A stretch of DNA of 64,000 nt from Mercenaria mercenaria (Eukaryota > Mollusca > Bivalvia > Venerida > Veneridae), in contig NC_069371.1 in the NCBI RefSeq assembly GCF_021730395.1, forward strand, positions 2,294,001 through 2,358,000, given 5' to 3'. Position numbers and translations under genes: made by a program. Below the pieces are notes generated by a model. That model worked only from the letters and a program-made list of their open reading frames with translations, had not been told where the DNA came from and made no database searches. Below are positions 1 to 10,440 of this stretch, piece after piece. Every line of letters begins with the position of its first letter. Position 1 is the stretch's first letter.

Positions 1-420
1 GCACCTTGTGTCATATGATGTGGTTGATGATGCTGAACAATTATTTTAAGTTTGAATCAGATCCATTCAGTAACAACAGAGATATAGTGAAGGTGCATGA
101 AAACTTTCACCTGAAATTCTAAGTAAAAAGGGGGAACAATTCATGAAAAATTTTTTCCAGAGTTATGCACCTTGTGTCATATGATGTGGGTGATGATGCT
201 TAACAACTATTTTAAGTTTAAATCAAATCCATTTAGTAATAACAGAGATAGAGTGAAAGTGCATCAAAATTTTAACCAGAAAAAATAAGTGAAAAGGGGG
301 GATAAATCATGAAATATTGGCACCAAAATTATGGCCCTTTGGTCAGATGATGTGGGTGATGATGAGAAATAACTATTTTAAGTTTGAATCAAATCCATCA
401 AGTAATTACAGAGATAAATA
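1..420. repeat. Tandem repeat, period about 166 bp, 2.5 copies
   Basis: Units beginning gcaccttgtgtcatatgatg recur at 1 and 167, and a diverged unit sits at about 333 (ggtcagatgatgtgggtgat). Each carries the same body (aactattttaagtttgaatc, then aacagagata). No coding potential. This resembles the intergenic tandem repeats common in bivalve genomes. Confidence 0.75.
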
Positions 421-565
421 GAAAATAGAAATGTGCCCATGGGACACAGATGCCCCTACTACATGAAAAAGGACACAGATCAACTAAAATGGGAAAACAA
501 TATTTTGCTATTTAAAAAAAAGTGCAAAAAATAACCATATATAATGTACATATAAACATATATGC

Positions 566-1080
566 TTTCTTTGGATGCAAAATCCCAGGTGCACAACTGC
601 ACATGCTGACCAACATTCCTGTAAACTCTGGTGGCTCTATGTCAAATACTTTTGGAGCTACGAGCGATACAACATTAAAATGACAAATTTTTAACTAAGT
701 CAGGGGCCATAACTCCTACATGACTGAATGAATCCGAACGCGAAACCCCAGGTGCACAACTGCACACGCTGACCAACATTCCTGTAAACTTTGGTGACTC
801 TAGGTCAAATACTTTTGGAGCTACTCACGACACAACATTAAAATGACCAATTTTTACAAAGTCAGGGGCCATAACTCCTACACGACTGAATGAATCCAGA
901 GGCAAAACCCCAGGTTCAAAACTACACATGCTGACCAACATTCCTGTAAAGTTTTGTGACTCTACGTCAAATACTTTTGGAGCTGGGCGCGACACAACAT
1001 TCTCGGAAGGACAGACGGATGCACGGATGGACGGACAAGGGCAAATCTATATGCCCCCCAAAAGTGGGGGCATAAAAAAA
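566..1080. repeat. Tandem repeat, period about 163 bp, 3 copies, with gggggcat end
   Basis: Three units share caggtgcacaactgcacatg (586, 749, and a diverged copy at 911), then gctgaccaacattcctgtaa and a conserved block around cttttggagcta. The third unit runs into a purine-rich tail (ggacagacggatgcacgga) and ends near a short inverted motif, ccccc...gggggcataa, at 1052-1075. Several bivalve repeat families end the same way. Confidence 0.7.
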
Positions 1081-1593
1081 GTGTAAAAAAACTTTGACAA
1101 AAGTGGGGTCACGGAAAGACGCCAACGCCGGGTCGAGTAGGATGGCTCTCCTTATACTTCGTATAGTCAAGCTAAGGCTAAACGCTGGGACAAACATGCT
1201 CCAAATTAAAAACTTTAATCAGTACAATATAGACACTACTTGTCAACCAGTCAGGGGTATTTTAAGTTATGTAACCTATTTCAGTTACTTTTTCAAGCTT
1301 TTTATATTAACCTTTATTTATCAGTCAGGGGTGTAACTGTTTCAAGTTATGTGACCTATGTCAGTTACTTTTTCAAGCATTTCATAACTTGTATGAGTTA
1401 TAAAATATAGTTAACTCAGGTAAGTTATTCAAAAAGCCTTTTTGCAATTCTCACAAAGTGACCTTTAAAGTGTAATTAGTAGCAAACTGTGTTAATCAAA
1501 TTCTCTTTTAGCCTGATCATGACCTGAAGGGTTTTTTTTTTCTTATATCAGCAGTACCGATAAACAGTACAGTTCCCAATGCCAAAAAGTGTC

Positions 1594-1602
1594 CATTTTT
1601 CC
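1594..1602. repeat. 9-bp target site duplication, left copy
   Basis: catttttcc lies directly outside the left terminal inverted repeat of the element at 1603-5129 and is repeated exactly at 5130-5138. Nine base pairs is the usual duplication for Mutator-like elements. Confidence 0.7.
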
Positions 1603-2104
1603 GGTAGCAAGACGTTTTGACCCCTTGACACCTTGACCCCTAATAAAATAAGATGACACCTTGACCCCTAGACACTTTGTCCCCTATTGTCAATTTTTTC
1701 ATAGTGACACTTTGACCCCTAATTTATTTTTTTTATTTTGCTTGGTTTAAGTGAAAAATTTACATGTTATATGTCGATGTACAGTATTTATTGTTAGTTT
1801 TTAGTGTTTTTGTTGAATATTGACAGAGATTCTGGCTCAAATATTTCACATTTTAGTGTTTTTGTTGAATATTGACAGAGATTCTGGCTCAAATATTTCA
1901 CATTATTTTACTTTTTTAAAAGGAACAGACATCAGAAAATAATATCAGAAAATAATACAATTTTAATCAAATTACTTGAAGATTTTGACATCACAAGACA
2001 CATCAAAGAATATGTAAAAAGGCGATAATGATATAATGGTAAGTATAAATGCTGTATTAAAATATAATGACTTTGAATCTCTCAACGATTACTCTCTTAT
2101 AGTA

Positions 2105-2481
2105 GATTTAAACATTCATTTAATTTTGAAATGTACTTGAATATAATTGAAGATAAAAAGTTTCGAATTGCTCTTAGTAGATTTAGATTATCATCACATA
2201 ATTTGGAAATAGAAAGAGGTAGATATAACAACACGGATCGAAATGATAGAAAATGTAAATTTTGTAATCTTAATTCTTTAGAAAATGATTATCACTTTCT
2301 TCTTGTATGTCCGTTATATAAAGAATTACGAAGAAAATATTTAAAACCATATTACTGTAGATGGCCCACTCTAAATAAATTTGATAATCTGATGTCTACG
2401 AAAAACAGAAAGGAATTACTGAATCTCTACAAGATATTAAAAGTTAGTTTCATTTTTGAAGCAACACCATTTTCCATTTAA
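2105..2481 (+). pseudogene. LINE reverse-transcriptase ORF, C-terminal end fragment
   Basis: The 116-residue frame from Met 2131 (open upstream to about 2105) reads as the end of a non-LTR retrotransposon ORF2. A FRIALSRFRLSSHNLEIERG segment is followed by a knuckle C-x2-C-x9-H-x4-C around KCKFCNLNS...YHFLLVCPLY, then ELRRKYL. This is the zinc-knuckle tail found after the RT domain in many mollusc LINEs. The 3' UTR appears to run to about 2570 (aataatgataataatg). 5' truncation is typical of LINE insertions. It lies inside the MULE, so it either inserted there or was captured. The clade (I/Nimb-like or CR1-like) cannot be set from this fragment. Confidence 0.6.
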
Positions 2482-3544
2482 CATAGTTATTGTATGTTAG
2501 AATGTTCTGGATGTAATAATGATAATAATGAAAAGCTTCTCTCAGTATTTGTATTATTATATTAAATATTAAATATGTCTCACTACAGGTCAACTCTGTT
2601 TAGGCTAGAAGCATTTATAAATGTTTAACTGCTGAATAAGTTTCGGAATTACACATTTTCGGAATTACACATATTTGGCTATGTTTGATAAGATGTTGAA
2701 TGAATGCAATTATTTCCCACTGAGCTATAAATATTATAAAAGTTGTTGGAAAACTCAAGGACATATTTTATCAACACAAACCAGTGTTTATATAATTGTA
2801 CATTATAACATGTTTTATTGCATTAAAAAATGTCAATGATAAATATGCAAAATGTTTTTATAAAATTTACTAAGTATAATAGAATTGTAGTTATTGCAAT
2901 CTGAACAGATAGATATCAAGGATGTGTTTGTTGATTAATTAATGTAAATGAATATATATTTTGTGGAGTGAAAATTTCACTAATAAGATTTGAACAATTA
3001 AAGGCTATGATTGAATAACACTTATTATATTAGCATTTTATTTCACGTTTATCAATTTTTCAATGTATTTTCATAAAAATGATATTTCAATATTAAATTA
3101 ATTTCAAATATAAAATTCTTCAAAAATAACATAAATTACAACTATTCTTTAACAGATTATCAATTTTATCCATCATTTAATTTATTGTTTAAAGGCATAC
3201 TTGAACTCCATCAATAGGGTGGTGATTGGATTAAAAACTTATTGAGGTGTGAAAATTGGATTACACTGCACTATAAACTGAAGTGTGCCCCTAATTACTC
3301 TAATCTAGGTACAATACAGTAAACTTGTGTCCTTTAAGTGTTACCTAATGGGGTCTCACCTTCACAACATGCAATTAGTAGGTACCATATATTAATTGTT
3401 AAAGGATATCAGGCTAATATTTTATGAAAATTCAAAATATTTAACTTTTATCTAAGTTGAATATTAAAAGTGTTGGTTTACAATGAAAATGGTTTAAACG
3501 TAAACATAATTATTATGTATCGAAGTTATGTCTAATTTATTAGA

Positions 3545-4123
3545 TCAGTTTCAGGTTTGTGGCAGGCTCTTTGGGAGGTCTTCCCAGGTACAAATCTACA
3601 TAGGTGTGCTTTCCACTGGGCTCAGTCCATCATTCGTCATGTGAAGGAGCATGGTCTCGCTAAAACCTACCAGGACAGGACAACCGTTCATCAGCTGATA
3701 AGCAAGCTACTTGCTCTTCCGTTACTACCGGGTTGGGACATCAAGAGCGTTCCAACGTCTAAGGGACCGTGCCATGACCAGCTTGGAGCCAGTGCGGAAT
3801 CTCTTCCAATACGTCTGGGACCAGTGGTTGGGCTCAAGTTTGTGGACGGCTGATGAGTGGAGTGTGTACAGGCAGCCTGTACGCACAAACAAAGACTGTG
3901 AGGGTTGGCACCGGGGCCTCAACCAGAAAACTGGATGCAGCACACTCCCCTTCTATGTGCTAGTTATGCTTCTTCTCCAGGAAGGAAAGTTGGTATCAAT
4001 CACTGTTGCTCTTATCTCTCAGCAGGCAGTGATCAGGAACCGTCTTCAGGTGTACATGTCAATGGACAATCGTATTGGTGAGCTATGGGACAAGTACGAT
4101 GACCATGATATCATGTGTTAAGA
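3545..4123 (+). pseudogene. MULE transposase, C-terminal part (frameshifted)
   Basis: A good acceptor (tttcag, about 3548-3553) precedes a frame reading LWQALWEVFPGTNLHRCAFH, which is the animal MULE pattern around the last part of the catalytic domain (C-x2-H of the CAFHW block). Near 3720 the reading moves to the +2 frame. There SSLWTADEWSVY, VRTNKDCEGWHRGLN and a leucine-rich PFYVLVMLLLQE segment follow, ending at TAG/TAA near 4121. The N-D-x-E-G-W-H block is diagnostic of this superfamily. The frame change and missing upstream exons mean a dead copy. Confidence 0.75.
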
Positions 4124-5129
4124 CTTTCTAGCCCGCGTTGGTGAGATTTACGGACGTATGTAAATTTAAACTCAACCAAATTGAAAGAACAGTGCCAGTG
4201 ACCAACCAGTGCTCATCATGTAAATAGTGTACAAAGTGTATTATGTTTTATGTGATGCATTTTTCTTATTTGTGTCTTTGTTGTGTTTTGTATAATGTTT
4301 TATATTTATGTTGTCTGTTTCATGTAAATAGTGTACAAAGTGTACTTATTAAATGTATTTTATGTTTTATGTGATGTATTTTTCTTATTTGTGTCTTTGT
4401 TGTCTTTTGTTTGACTTTTCTGTTTTACAGTTTTCTGTCTTTGGTATAATGTTTTATATTCATGTTGTCTGTTTCATGTAAATAGTGTACAAATTGTTCT
4501 TATTAAATGTATATTATGTTTTATGTAATGTATTTTCTTATTGAACTATTTAACTGTATGAAAGAAATATGAGAAAGAATGAGTGAAAGAAATTATGAAT
4601 GAAGAGAAAAATATTTAGTTTTAGCGTTACTTGTATTTATTTATAAAAATGTACATTTATGAATAAAGTAGTATACCAATAAATGTGAAGTTTCGAACAG
4701 AGAGTTATTTTATTATTTCAATTAGTAAATGAAGTTATTTATATCTGTAATTACTAACATGATTAGTAATTTCATCTAAATAATTTCTTAGATAATTGCA
4801 AACGTTTGTGAAACATCATTTTTAATAATACCAACATGAGTAAACAACACACATAAACCATACTTTTTCACCTACTCATAGTATAGAACTTGTACAAGTC
4901 CATCAATACAGCTTTTATCAATGACTTACATGCTCATAAGAAATTAAACTGCAGAAAAATATACCCCTAGCCACAAAAAAAATCTAAGGGGTCAGTGTCA
5001 GATAAAAAAAAGTAGGGGTCAAGGTGTCACTGAAAACAGGGGTCAAAGTGTCACTAAGGGGTCAAGGTGTCATCTTTGGTAAAAAAAATTAAGGGGTCAA
5101 GATGTCAAGGGGTCAAACCGTCTAACATT

Positions 5130-5138
5130 CATTTTTCC
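5130..5138. repeat. 9-bp target site duplication, right copy
   Basis: Exact copy of the catttttcc found at 1594-1602, directly outside the right inverted repeat of the MULE. Confidence 0.7.
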
Positions 5139-6500
5139 CAATCGTCGGTAAAGGAATTCCCAATGACAATCCAAAAATTAAAACGGAAAGTAAATCGGCC
5201 ATGACATACATCACATTGTGTTTTTTACGACTGCGTAAATTTTACATGCACCGAATTGTGTTTTTTACGATTGCGTAAATTTTATAGGCCCAAATACTCT
5301 CCATCTCTGTTCACACTTAGACGTTTCGTAACTACCGATGTAAATGAATGCGGGATTGAGGACGAAACAGATCATTAGCAGGTTATTGGAGGTACGATTG
5401 TTACTTCTATCAATTCCTGGAAAATGTCGCACAATAGCAAATATTACCGTAAAAGACTTAGGGAGCCTGACAAGAACAAGAATTGATGAAATATGCTGTC
5501 AAAACGACAGAATGTTGTACAAGAGGGTGCATCCCCAAGGAAAACAGGGGAAGAGTCTGTTACTGTTGAGTATTGCGAACCTGAATTACCGACGACTGTC
5601 ACTAGTGAATCTACATGTTCAGCTGAGAGATGTTATTGAGAAGTTTAAAACCAAGAAAAAGCGAGAAATTGCTCTGTAAACTGTGAACTAAAGTGATGTT
5701 TGAATGTCAATGACTGTATCAGTGATCATTAAAAAGAGTTTAGAGCCTTTTCAGTTGTCTGTCTTGGATTTAGTACTATAAAATTAGCTAAATAGAAATT
5801 TCCCAATTTGACCAAATACGACGCGATTTTTCCCAATTGCATGGGAATCGGTACCATTCCCAAAATACTGAAAAAAAACAACTGTGGTCACTAAAAGAAG
5901 TTATTTTCCCTGTGAGGTAAGCCAGTAGCCAGACAAATATTTTGACAGTGTTCTGCTGTTAATTTGATATCGAAATAAGTAATTACACTATTTGTACACA
6001 TTTCTTCATCATTCATCTCTTCAAAAATGCACATAGAACATAAACCAAAGTTCAATAGCAGCTACGAAAGCAAACCCAACATTGACTATAGAAAACTCGA
6101 ATTTTGTCTAACAAGAATTCTTGTTAGACAAGCTTACTGTCGCTGAGCGGCTGCTTTTTAATTTCTGACTTCTGCAGTTACAGTTTGACCGTCACAATAT
6201 AAAACAAACTGTATACCTCGGATTAGTTCGACTAGAATTCTTGATAATTCCAATAGATATAGCATAAAGTTATTGCAAAAATCGACAGACATGCATTTTA
6301 TGTAACTATTACCATGAAATTAAAAGTAGCACATGTTATCAGAAATTACCACCCCTGAATGGCCTGATCCGCCGAAGTGATCGGCGAAGGCGTGGTTGTC
6401 ACTATTTGAAAATCCACAAAACAGTGAAAAACAAACACTGCAGACCTCAGCAGACCTCATTATAACATTTCATCAATTTAAAAGCAAATTCACTGGCATT
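5139..6500. other. Intergenic, eroded repeat, no host gene seen
   Basis: Two short direct copies of gtgttttttacgaytgcgta lie at about 5218 and 5260. The rest of the old element (see 1552-5870) follows, then AT-rich sequence with one perfect 28-bp palindrome at 6104. The 111-codon frame at 5344-5679 has leucine-rich and basic segments but no recognisable domain, and I do not call it a gene. Confidence 0.5.
6104..6131. repeat. Perfect 28-bp palindrome
   Basis: ttgtctaacaagaa followed directly by its reverse complement ttcttgttagacaa, with no spacer. It could be two joined ends of a short inverted-repeat element or a cruciform-prone site. Confidence 0.85.
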
Positions 6501-6689
6501 ATCCTGTTATTTGGTCCGCGGACCAAATAAATTCCACAACATTTAAATGATATGTTTAGCTTCGGTTCTGTAAAAAAATCATAGTGTATTCATCCGCCAT
6601 TCTAAAAAAAAAATCATAGTGTATCCATCCGCCATTCATTGCTGAGGTCATGTAAGGTCGCGTAGGAATACACATAATAAATTATATAT

Positions 6690-7697
6690 GTGCGGACCAA
6701 ATACCAGGAGTATATATATAGAGACGAAAATGTTTTCCAATAGATTCATTCTAATGCTTTATAAGGGGAAGTATCCCCGGGAAAAGGGTTTTCTTTGGGG
6801 GATCATATTTTCAGAAAATGGGGCTTGGCAGTCTTTTGGGGGTGACATTCTTAAAATAATTCGTTAATTTAGAAGTTTTCAGGTGCGGACCAAATACCAG
6901 GAGTATATATAGCGACGAAGAATTTATTTGGTCCGCGGACCAAATACCAGGAGTATATATAGAGAGACGAAATTGTTTTCCAATAGATTCATTCTAATGC
7001 CTTGTAAGGGGAAGTATCCCCGGGAAAAGGGTTTTCTTTGGGGGATCATATTTTCAGAAAATGGGGCTTGGCAGTCTTTTGGGGGTGGCATTCTTAAAAT
7101 AATTCGTTAATATAGAAGTTTTCAGGTGCGGACCAAATACCAGGAGTATATATAGCGACGAAGAATTTATTTGGTCCGCGGACCAAATACCAGGAGTATA
7201 TATAGAGAGACGAAATTGTTTTCCAATAGATTCATTCTAATGCCTTGTAAGGGGAAGTATCCCCGGGAGAAGGGTTTTCTTTGGGGGATCATATTTTCAG
7301 AAAATGGGGCTTGGCAGTCTTTTGGGGGTGGCATTCTTAAAATAATTCGTTAATATAGAAGTTTTCAGGTGCGGACCAAATACCAGGAGTACATATAGCG
7401 ACGAAGAATTTATTTGGTCCGCGGACCAAATACCAGGAGTATATAAAGAGAGACGAAATTGTTTTTCCAATAGATTCATTCTAATGCCTTGTAAGGGGAA
7501 GTATCCCCGGGAAAAGGGTTTTCTTTGGGGGAGCATATTTTCAGAAAATGGGGCTTGGTAGTCTTTTGGGGGTGACATTCTTAAAATAATTCGTTAATAT
7601 AGAAGTTTTCAGATGCGGACCAAATACCAGGAGTATATATAGCGACGAAGAATTTATTTGGTCCACGGACCAAATACCAGGAGTATATATAGAGAGG
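6690..7697 (+). repeat. 243-bp tandem array built from the transposon's palindromic end
   Basis: About four units start near 6690, 6930, 7173 and 7416; identical frames at 6928 and 7171 confirm 243 bp. Each unit holds gcggaccaaataccaggagt, atatatagagagacgaaa, a body with gtatccccgggaaaaggg, then a second gcggaccaaataccaggagt, and closes with the palindrome tttggtccgcggaccaaa. Units therefore meet at fused inverted ends. The 60-aa frames across them are repeats of one another and not genes. Confidence 0.85.
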
Positions 7698-7842
7698 TCA
7701 GGCATTCTGCAGACAATGATTACCCATAATTTTACGTTCAGATCAAAAGATAATCATGTACTTCGAGTGAACCCATTAACATAGTTCACAGAGATGTTAA
7801 TATGCGTGGATTGTGATTGCAAATTTCAATTGACCGTTAGCT

Positions 7843-8208
7843 ATGGAAGCACGCGATCACAGAAGAAAAATTTACACACAATGGATGATAATACAAGACA
7901 TTATTGGAGATGCTAAAAAGTGGCCAAAGCTAATTAGAAGACTGTTTTGGAAGATAGGTGTTAAACATTTTGATCGTTTATTATTAGCTGCATTCGTGTA
8001 CGTCAATGGATTAAATCCAGATATATTCCTAGAGTGGGCTTATCTGACAAATTTGTGCAGGGATGAGAGCGGATATAAACATTTTCGCGATTTATTCCGT
8101 CTGTTTGACGAAAAGAAATACAATTTGTATGCATTTAATGTCACAAATAATCGGTACGAGTATATTGATGGAAGTGTGCGACATTATACCCATTCAACAT
8201 TGAGATAA
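7843..8208 (+). CDS. Accessory ORF of the Merlin element, unknown function
   Basis: A 121-aa protein starting MEARDHRRKIYTQWMIIQDI and ending ...RHYTHSTLR. It is rich in aromatic and charged residues and mixed alpha-helical in appearance, with FVYVNGLNPDIFLEWAYLTN near residues 50-70 and KHFRDLFRLFDEKKYNL near 85-100. No signal peptide or membrane segment. I do not recognise the domain. It lies upstream of the transposase on the same strand, inside the element. A strong splice donor (aaaggtaagt, about 8233-8242) sits just after its stop, so it could be a first cistron or a leader exon spliced onto the transposase message. The intact frame suggests selection or a young copy. An insertion from elsewhere cannot be excluded. 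Confidence 0.5.
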   Translation: MEARDHRRKIYTQWMIIQDIIGDAKKWPKLIRRLFWKIGVKHFDRLLLAAFVYVNGLNPDIFLEWAYLTNLCRDESGYKHFRDLFRLFDEKKYNLYAFNVTNNRYEYIDGSVRHYTHSTLR

Positions 8209-8412
8209 ATAGTGATGTGTTTATTTCCAGCAAAGGTAAGTTATCGTCTTCATACAAATATTATCAGTTTCCCATTGTTTTATAAAGTAACATGGCTTTC
8301 AGAATGCCATGTATCGTCGCCATTTCTGATGTTGATAAGTAAGCGCGAAGAGCAGTGTGAAAAAAAGGAATAAAGTTAAATTAGATGAAATTTATTACAA
8401 AAAATTAGTGTA

Positions 8413-10044
8413 ATGTCTGGATTAAATAAAAGTGGTGGAAATTACAGAGATAGAAAGGACGTACCCAGTGAAATTTCTATTCGTGATTTAGAAAATCCTT
8501 GGAATTTTTATGGCTTATTTGGATCCTCTAACGTGGTAGTTCTCGAGTGGTTGAGAAATAACGGTTTACTGGCGCGACATGTGTTTTGTGGCAAGAAGGT
8601 CGGAGAAGAAGTTTGTGATGGAGGAATGGTGCTAAAGTCACGCACTGAGAGAAATGGGGGTCAAGTATTCCGTTGTACAAAAAACAGAAACCACGTCAAG
8701 TCTTTGCGGGCTAATTCTTTCTTTGAGAAGACAAAGGTTGAAATCCAGGATATTGTTGTTTTCATAAAGTCATATTTGGACAAAAACAGTTTGTACCAAT
8801 GCTCAAAGTTCAGCGGCATAGCGTACAAGTCTACAGCAGTAAACTGGGCCTCCTACATTAGGGAACTCTTCAAAGAATATTTTAGCAGGAGAACTTATAA
8901 CAAAGTCATCAGAGGCATAGTAGAGATAGATGAGTCCCTTTTCGGAAGGCGCGTGAAATACCACCGTGGTAACCCGAACAAGGGGTTGAAGGTATGGATT
9001 TTCGGCCTAGTAGATCGTGAATCAAACAGTATCATCCTATATCCAGTGACCGACCGCACGAAGGAGACGCTGATACCACTGATACAAAGGCATGTTGCAC
9101 CGGGTTCCACCATCTACAGCGATGGCTGGTCGGCATATCTTGATCTGAACACGCTTGGATATCGCCATTTCACAGTCCTTCACAAATATGCCTTCAAGAA
9201 AGCATATAAAAATGTCGAAACCGGAGACATAACTTACGTCCACACCAACCGCATTGAAGGCGCATGGAAACATGCAAAGGATCATTTCCGCCGAATCGTT
9301 GGAACAAAGTCCGGACAGTTTGAAGGACACTTGGCGGAAATCATGTGGCGTAGCGAGTGTAAGGGAGATGTGTACCAGAAATTCTTCAGCCTGGTAAAAG
9401 AAGTGTATCCCTTGAACAAGCCCGCTGAATACTTATATACAACACCTCTGTTTGACTCGTGGGAAGGACCGCCAGAACATGAAGCATCAGGGGATGAAAA
9501 CAATGAAGAAAAGATCATGCCAGTTGAAAGCGGAGCAGAGACTTCAGAATCGGAAGACATGAATATGCCACAGCCCCAGGCAAGCTCCTCCGTGGCCGTA
9601 GCTGGTCCAGCTGTCATAACTGTCTCGTCTTCCTCCGAAGATGAAGCTGACAAAACTTTGAATAGCAGTATTCTGCATCAGCCAATGCCAAATCCAAGAA
9701 AGACGCAATTACCGTCATGGGAACTGACCTCCTCCTCTGATGATGAAGCAAACAAAACGTTGACGACTAGTAGCCGGAGACCAAAAACAAAGATTACAAA
9801 AAGGAAGCAGTCTTCGCAGCCCAATGGCAACCGCACCAACAATGTGTGTCATCCAACAGGGTTTAGTGAGACTAAGAAAGAAGGGAAAAAATCGAAAGTA
9901 AGGAGAATGTCTAACCCGTACAAGAAGTCTGCCTTTCAGTGGCACTTCGACTCGGATGATGACGATTTTGTGTACATAGTAAAGTGCTTGTGTGATGTTT
10001 TTGTATATTTTGCTCGGATTTTATGTACATTATGCCATATGTAA
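8413..10044 (+). CDS. Merlin transposase (DDE, IS1595/ISXO2-like), 543 aa
   Basis: It cuts and pastes the element by DDE-type strand transfer in the nucleus. Residues about 50-105 look like the zinc-ribbon-type N-terminal module of the family (HVFCGKK...VCDGGMVLKSR...RCTKNRNHVK, then NSFFEKTKVEIQD). The catalytic core follows: first Asp in GIVEIDESLFGRRVKYHRGN (about 170), second Asp in TIYSDGWSAYLDL (about 235), and the Glu in THTNRIEGAWKHAKDHFRR-like text (HTNRIEGAWKHAKDHFRR, about 277). This matches the known DDE spacing of IS1595/Merlin. Beyond residue 345 there is a long acidic, serine-rich tail with repeated SSSxxEADKTL / SSSDDEANKTL motifs, then basic KKEGKKSKVRRM, a likely nuclear signal. 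That tail is not part of the bacterial family. ATG at 8413 follows an AT-rich leader and a possible acceptor (aaaaattag). No stops or frameshifts, so it looks functional. Confidence 0.9.
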   Translation: MSGLNKSGGNYRDRKDVPSEISIRDLENPWNFYGLFGSSNVVVLEWLRNNGLLARHVFCGKKVGEEVCDGGMVLKSRTERNGGQVFRCTKNRNHVKSLRANSFFEKTKVEIQDIVVFIKSYLDKNSLYQCSKFSGIAYKSTAVNWASYIRELFKEYFSRRTYNKVIRGIVEIDESLFGRRVKYHRGNPNKGLKVWIFGLVDRESNSIILYPVTDRTKETLIPLIQRHVAPGSTIYSDGWSAYLDLNTLGYRHFTVLHKYAFKKAYKNVETGDITYVHTNRIEGAWKHAKDHFRRIVGTKSGQFEGHLAEIMWRSECKGDVYQKFFSLVKEVYPLNKPAEYLYTTPLFDSWEGPPEHEASGDENNEEKIMPVESGAETSESEDMNMPQPQASSSVAVAGPAVITVSSSSEDEADKTLNSSILHQPMPNPRKTQLPSWELTSSSDDEANKTLTTSSRRPKTKITKRKQSSQPNGNRTNNVCHPTGFSETKKEGKKSKVRRMSNPYKKSAFQWHFDSDDDDFVYIVKCLCDVFVYFARILCTLCHM

Positions 10045-10073
10045 ATTTTGTGTGTACGTAAACAGTATCTCCG

Positions 10074-10079
10074 AATAAA
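10074..10079 (+). terminator. Polyadenylation signal of the transposase
   Basis: AATAAA lies 30 bases after the transposase stop codon, in the context ccgaataaagac. Confidence 0.6.
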
Positions 10080-10196
10080 GACTTTACTAATTTTGTGCTG
10101 GAACTGCTCTTTTAAAACTTGGATATTTCGTTGTTCATTTGCTGTGGAAGTAATTTTGGACTGCTAACTGACGCGTAAGTAGTTTTTATATTTGGT

Positions 10197-10440
10197 TACT
10201 TTACGGAATAAATAGCATTAGTCTACTGATACAGACTATAGTCACCTGGGGTTAGGGACTATTTTTTCACTGTACGGAATAAATAGCATTAGTATTTTGA
10301 TACAGACTATAGTCACCTGAGGTTAGGGACTATTTTTTTTTCAACACTGTACGGAATAAATAGCATTAGTCTTTTGATACAGACTATAGTCACCTGGGGA
10401 ATGAAAAAGACTTTAGGGACTTTTTTTTGCAACACTGTAG
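10197..10440 (+). repeat. Three-copy minisatellite, 71-77 bp
   Basis: tacggaataaatagcattag recurs at 10202, 10273 and 10350, each followed by gatacagactatagtcacct and a gggact/tttttt stretch. It lies between the transposase gene and the right end of the element. Confidence 0.85.

Larger units (their letters stand above)
1603..5129 (+). mobile_element. Mutator-like (MULE) DNA transposon, decayed
   Basis: Long terminal inverted repeats rich in ttgaccccttgacacc occupy about 1612-1722 on the left and, inverted, about 4980-5124 on the right. Repeated motifs inside them are gacaccttgacccct and gacactttgacccct. The outer ends read ggtagcaagacgttttgacc on the left and, on the opposite strand, aatgttagacggtttgaccc on the right. 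A 9-bp direct repeat flanks the element. The interior holds the last part of a MULE transposase (3545-4123) and a LINE 3' fragment (about 2105-2570). The N-terminal and central transposase parts are not recognisable, so the copy cannot be autonomous. The GACACCTTGACCCC repetition inside the inverted repeats is peculiar to this family. Confidence 0.8.
1552..5870. mobile_element. Possible older DNA element interrupted by the MULE
   Basis: With the MULE removed, the flanks join as a sequence rich in ttcccaat (1572, 5135, 5157, 5798, 5829). The left side carries cagtaccgat near 1553 and cagtacagtt at 1566. The right side ends with gaatcggtac...aaaatactg at about 5847-5870, which read from the opposite strand begins cagtattttgggaatgg. 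These CAGTA starts suggest weak terminal inverted repeats. An open frame 5344-5679 (111 aa) is not recognised. Another frame from 5424 begins MSHNSKYYRKRLREPDK, a basic stretch like the start of some transposase-linked proteins, but it soon hits stops. No flanking duplication was found, so this call is tentative. Confidence 0.3.

Noticed and set aside
5344-5679. 111-aa ORF as a host gene
   Set aside because: No domain. It lies inside an eroded element, and a competing frame looks as coding-like.
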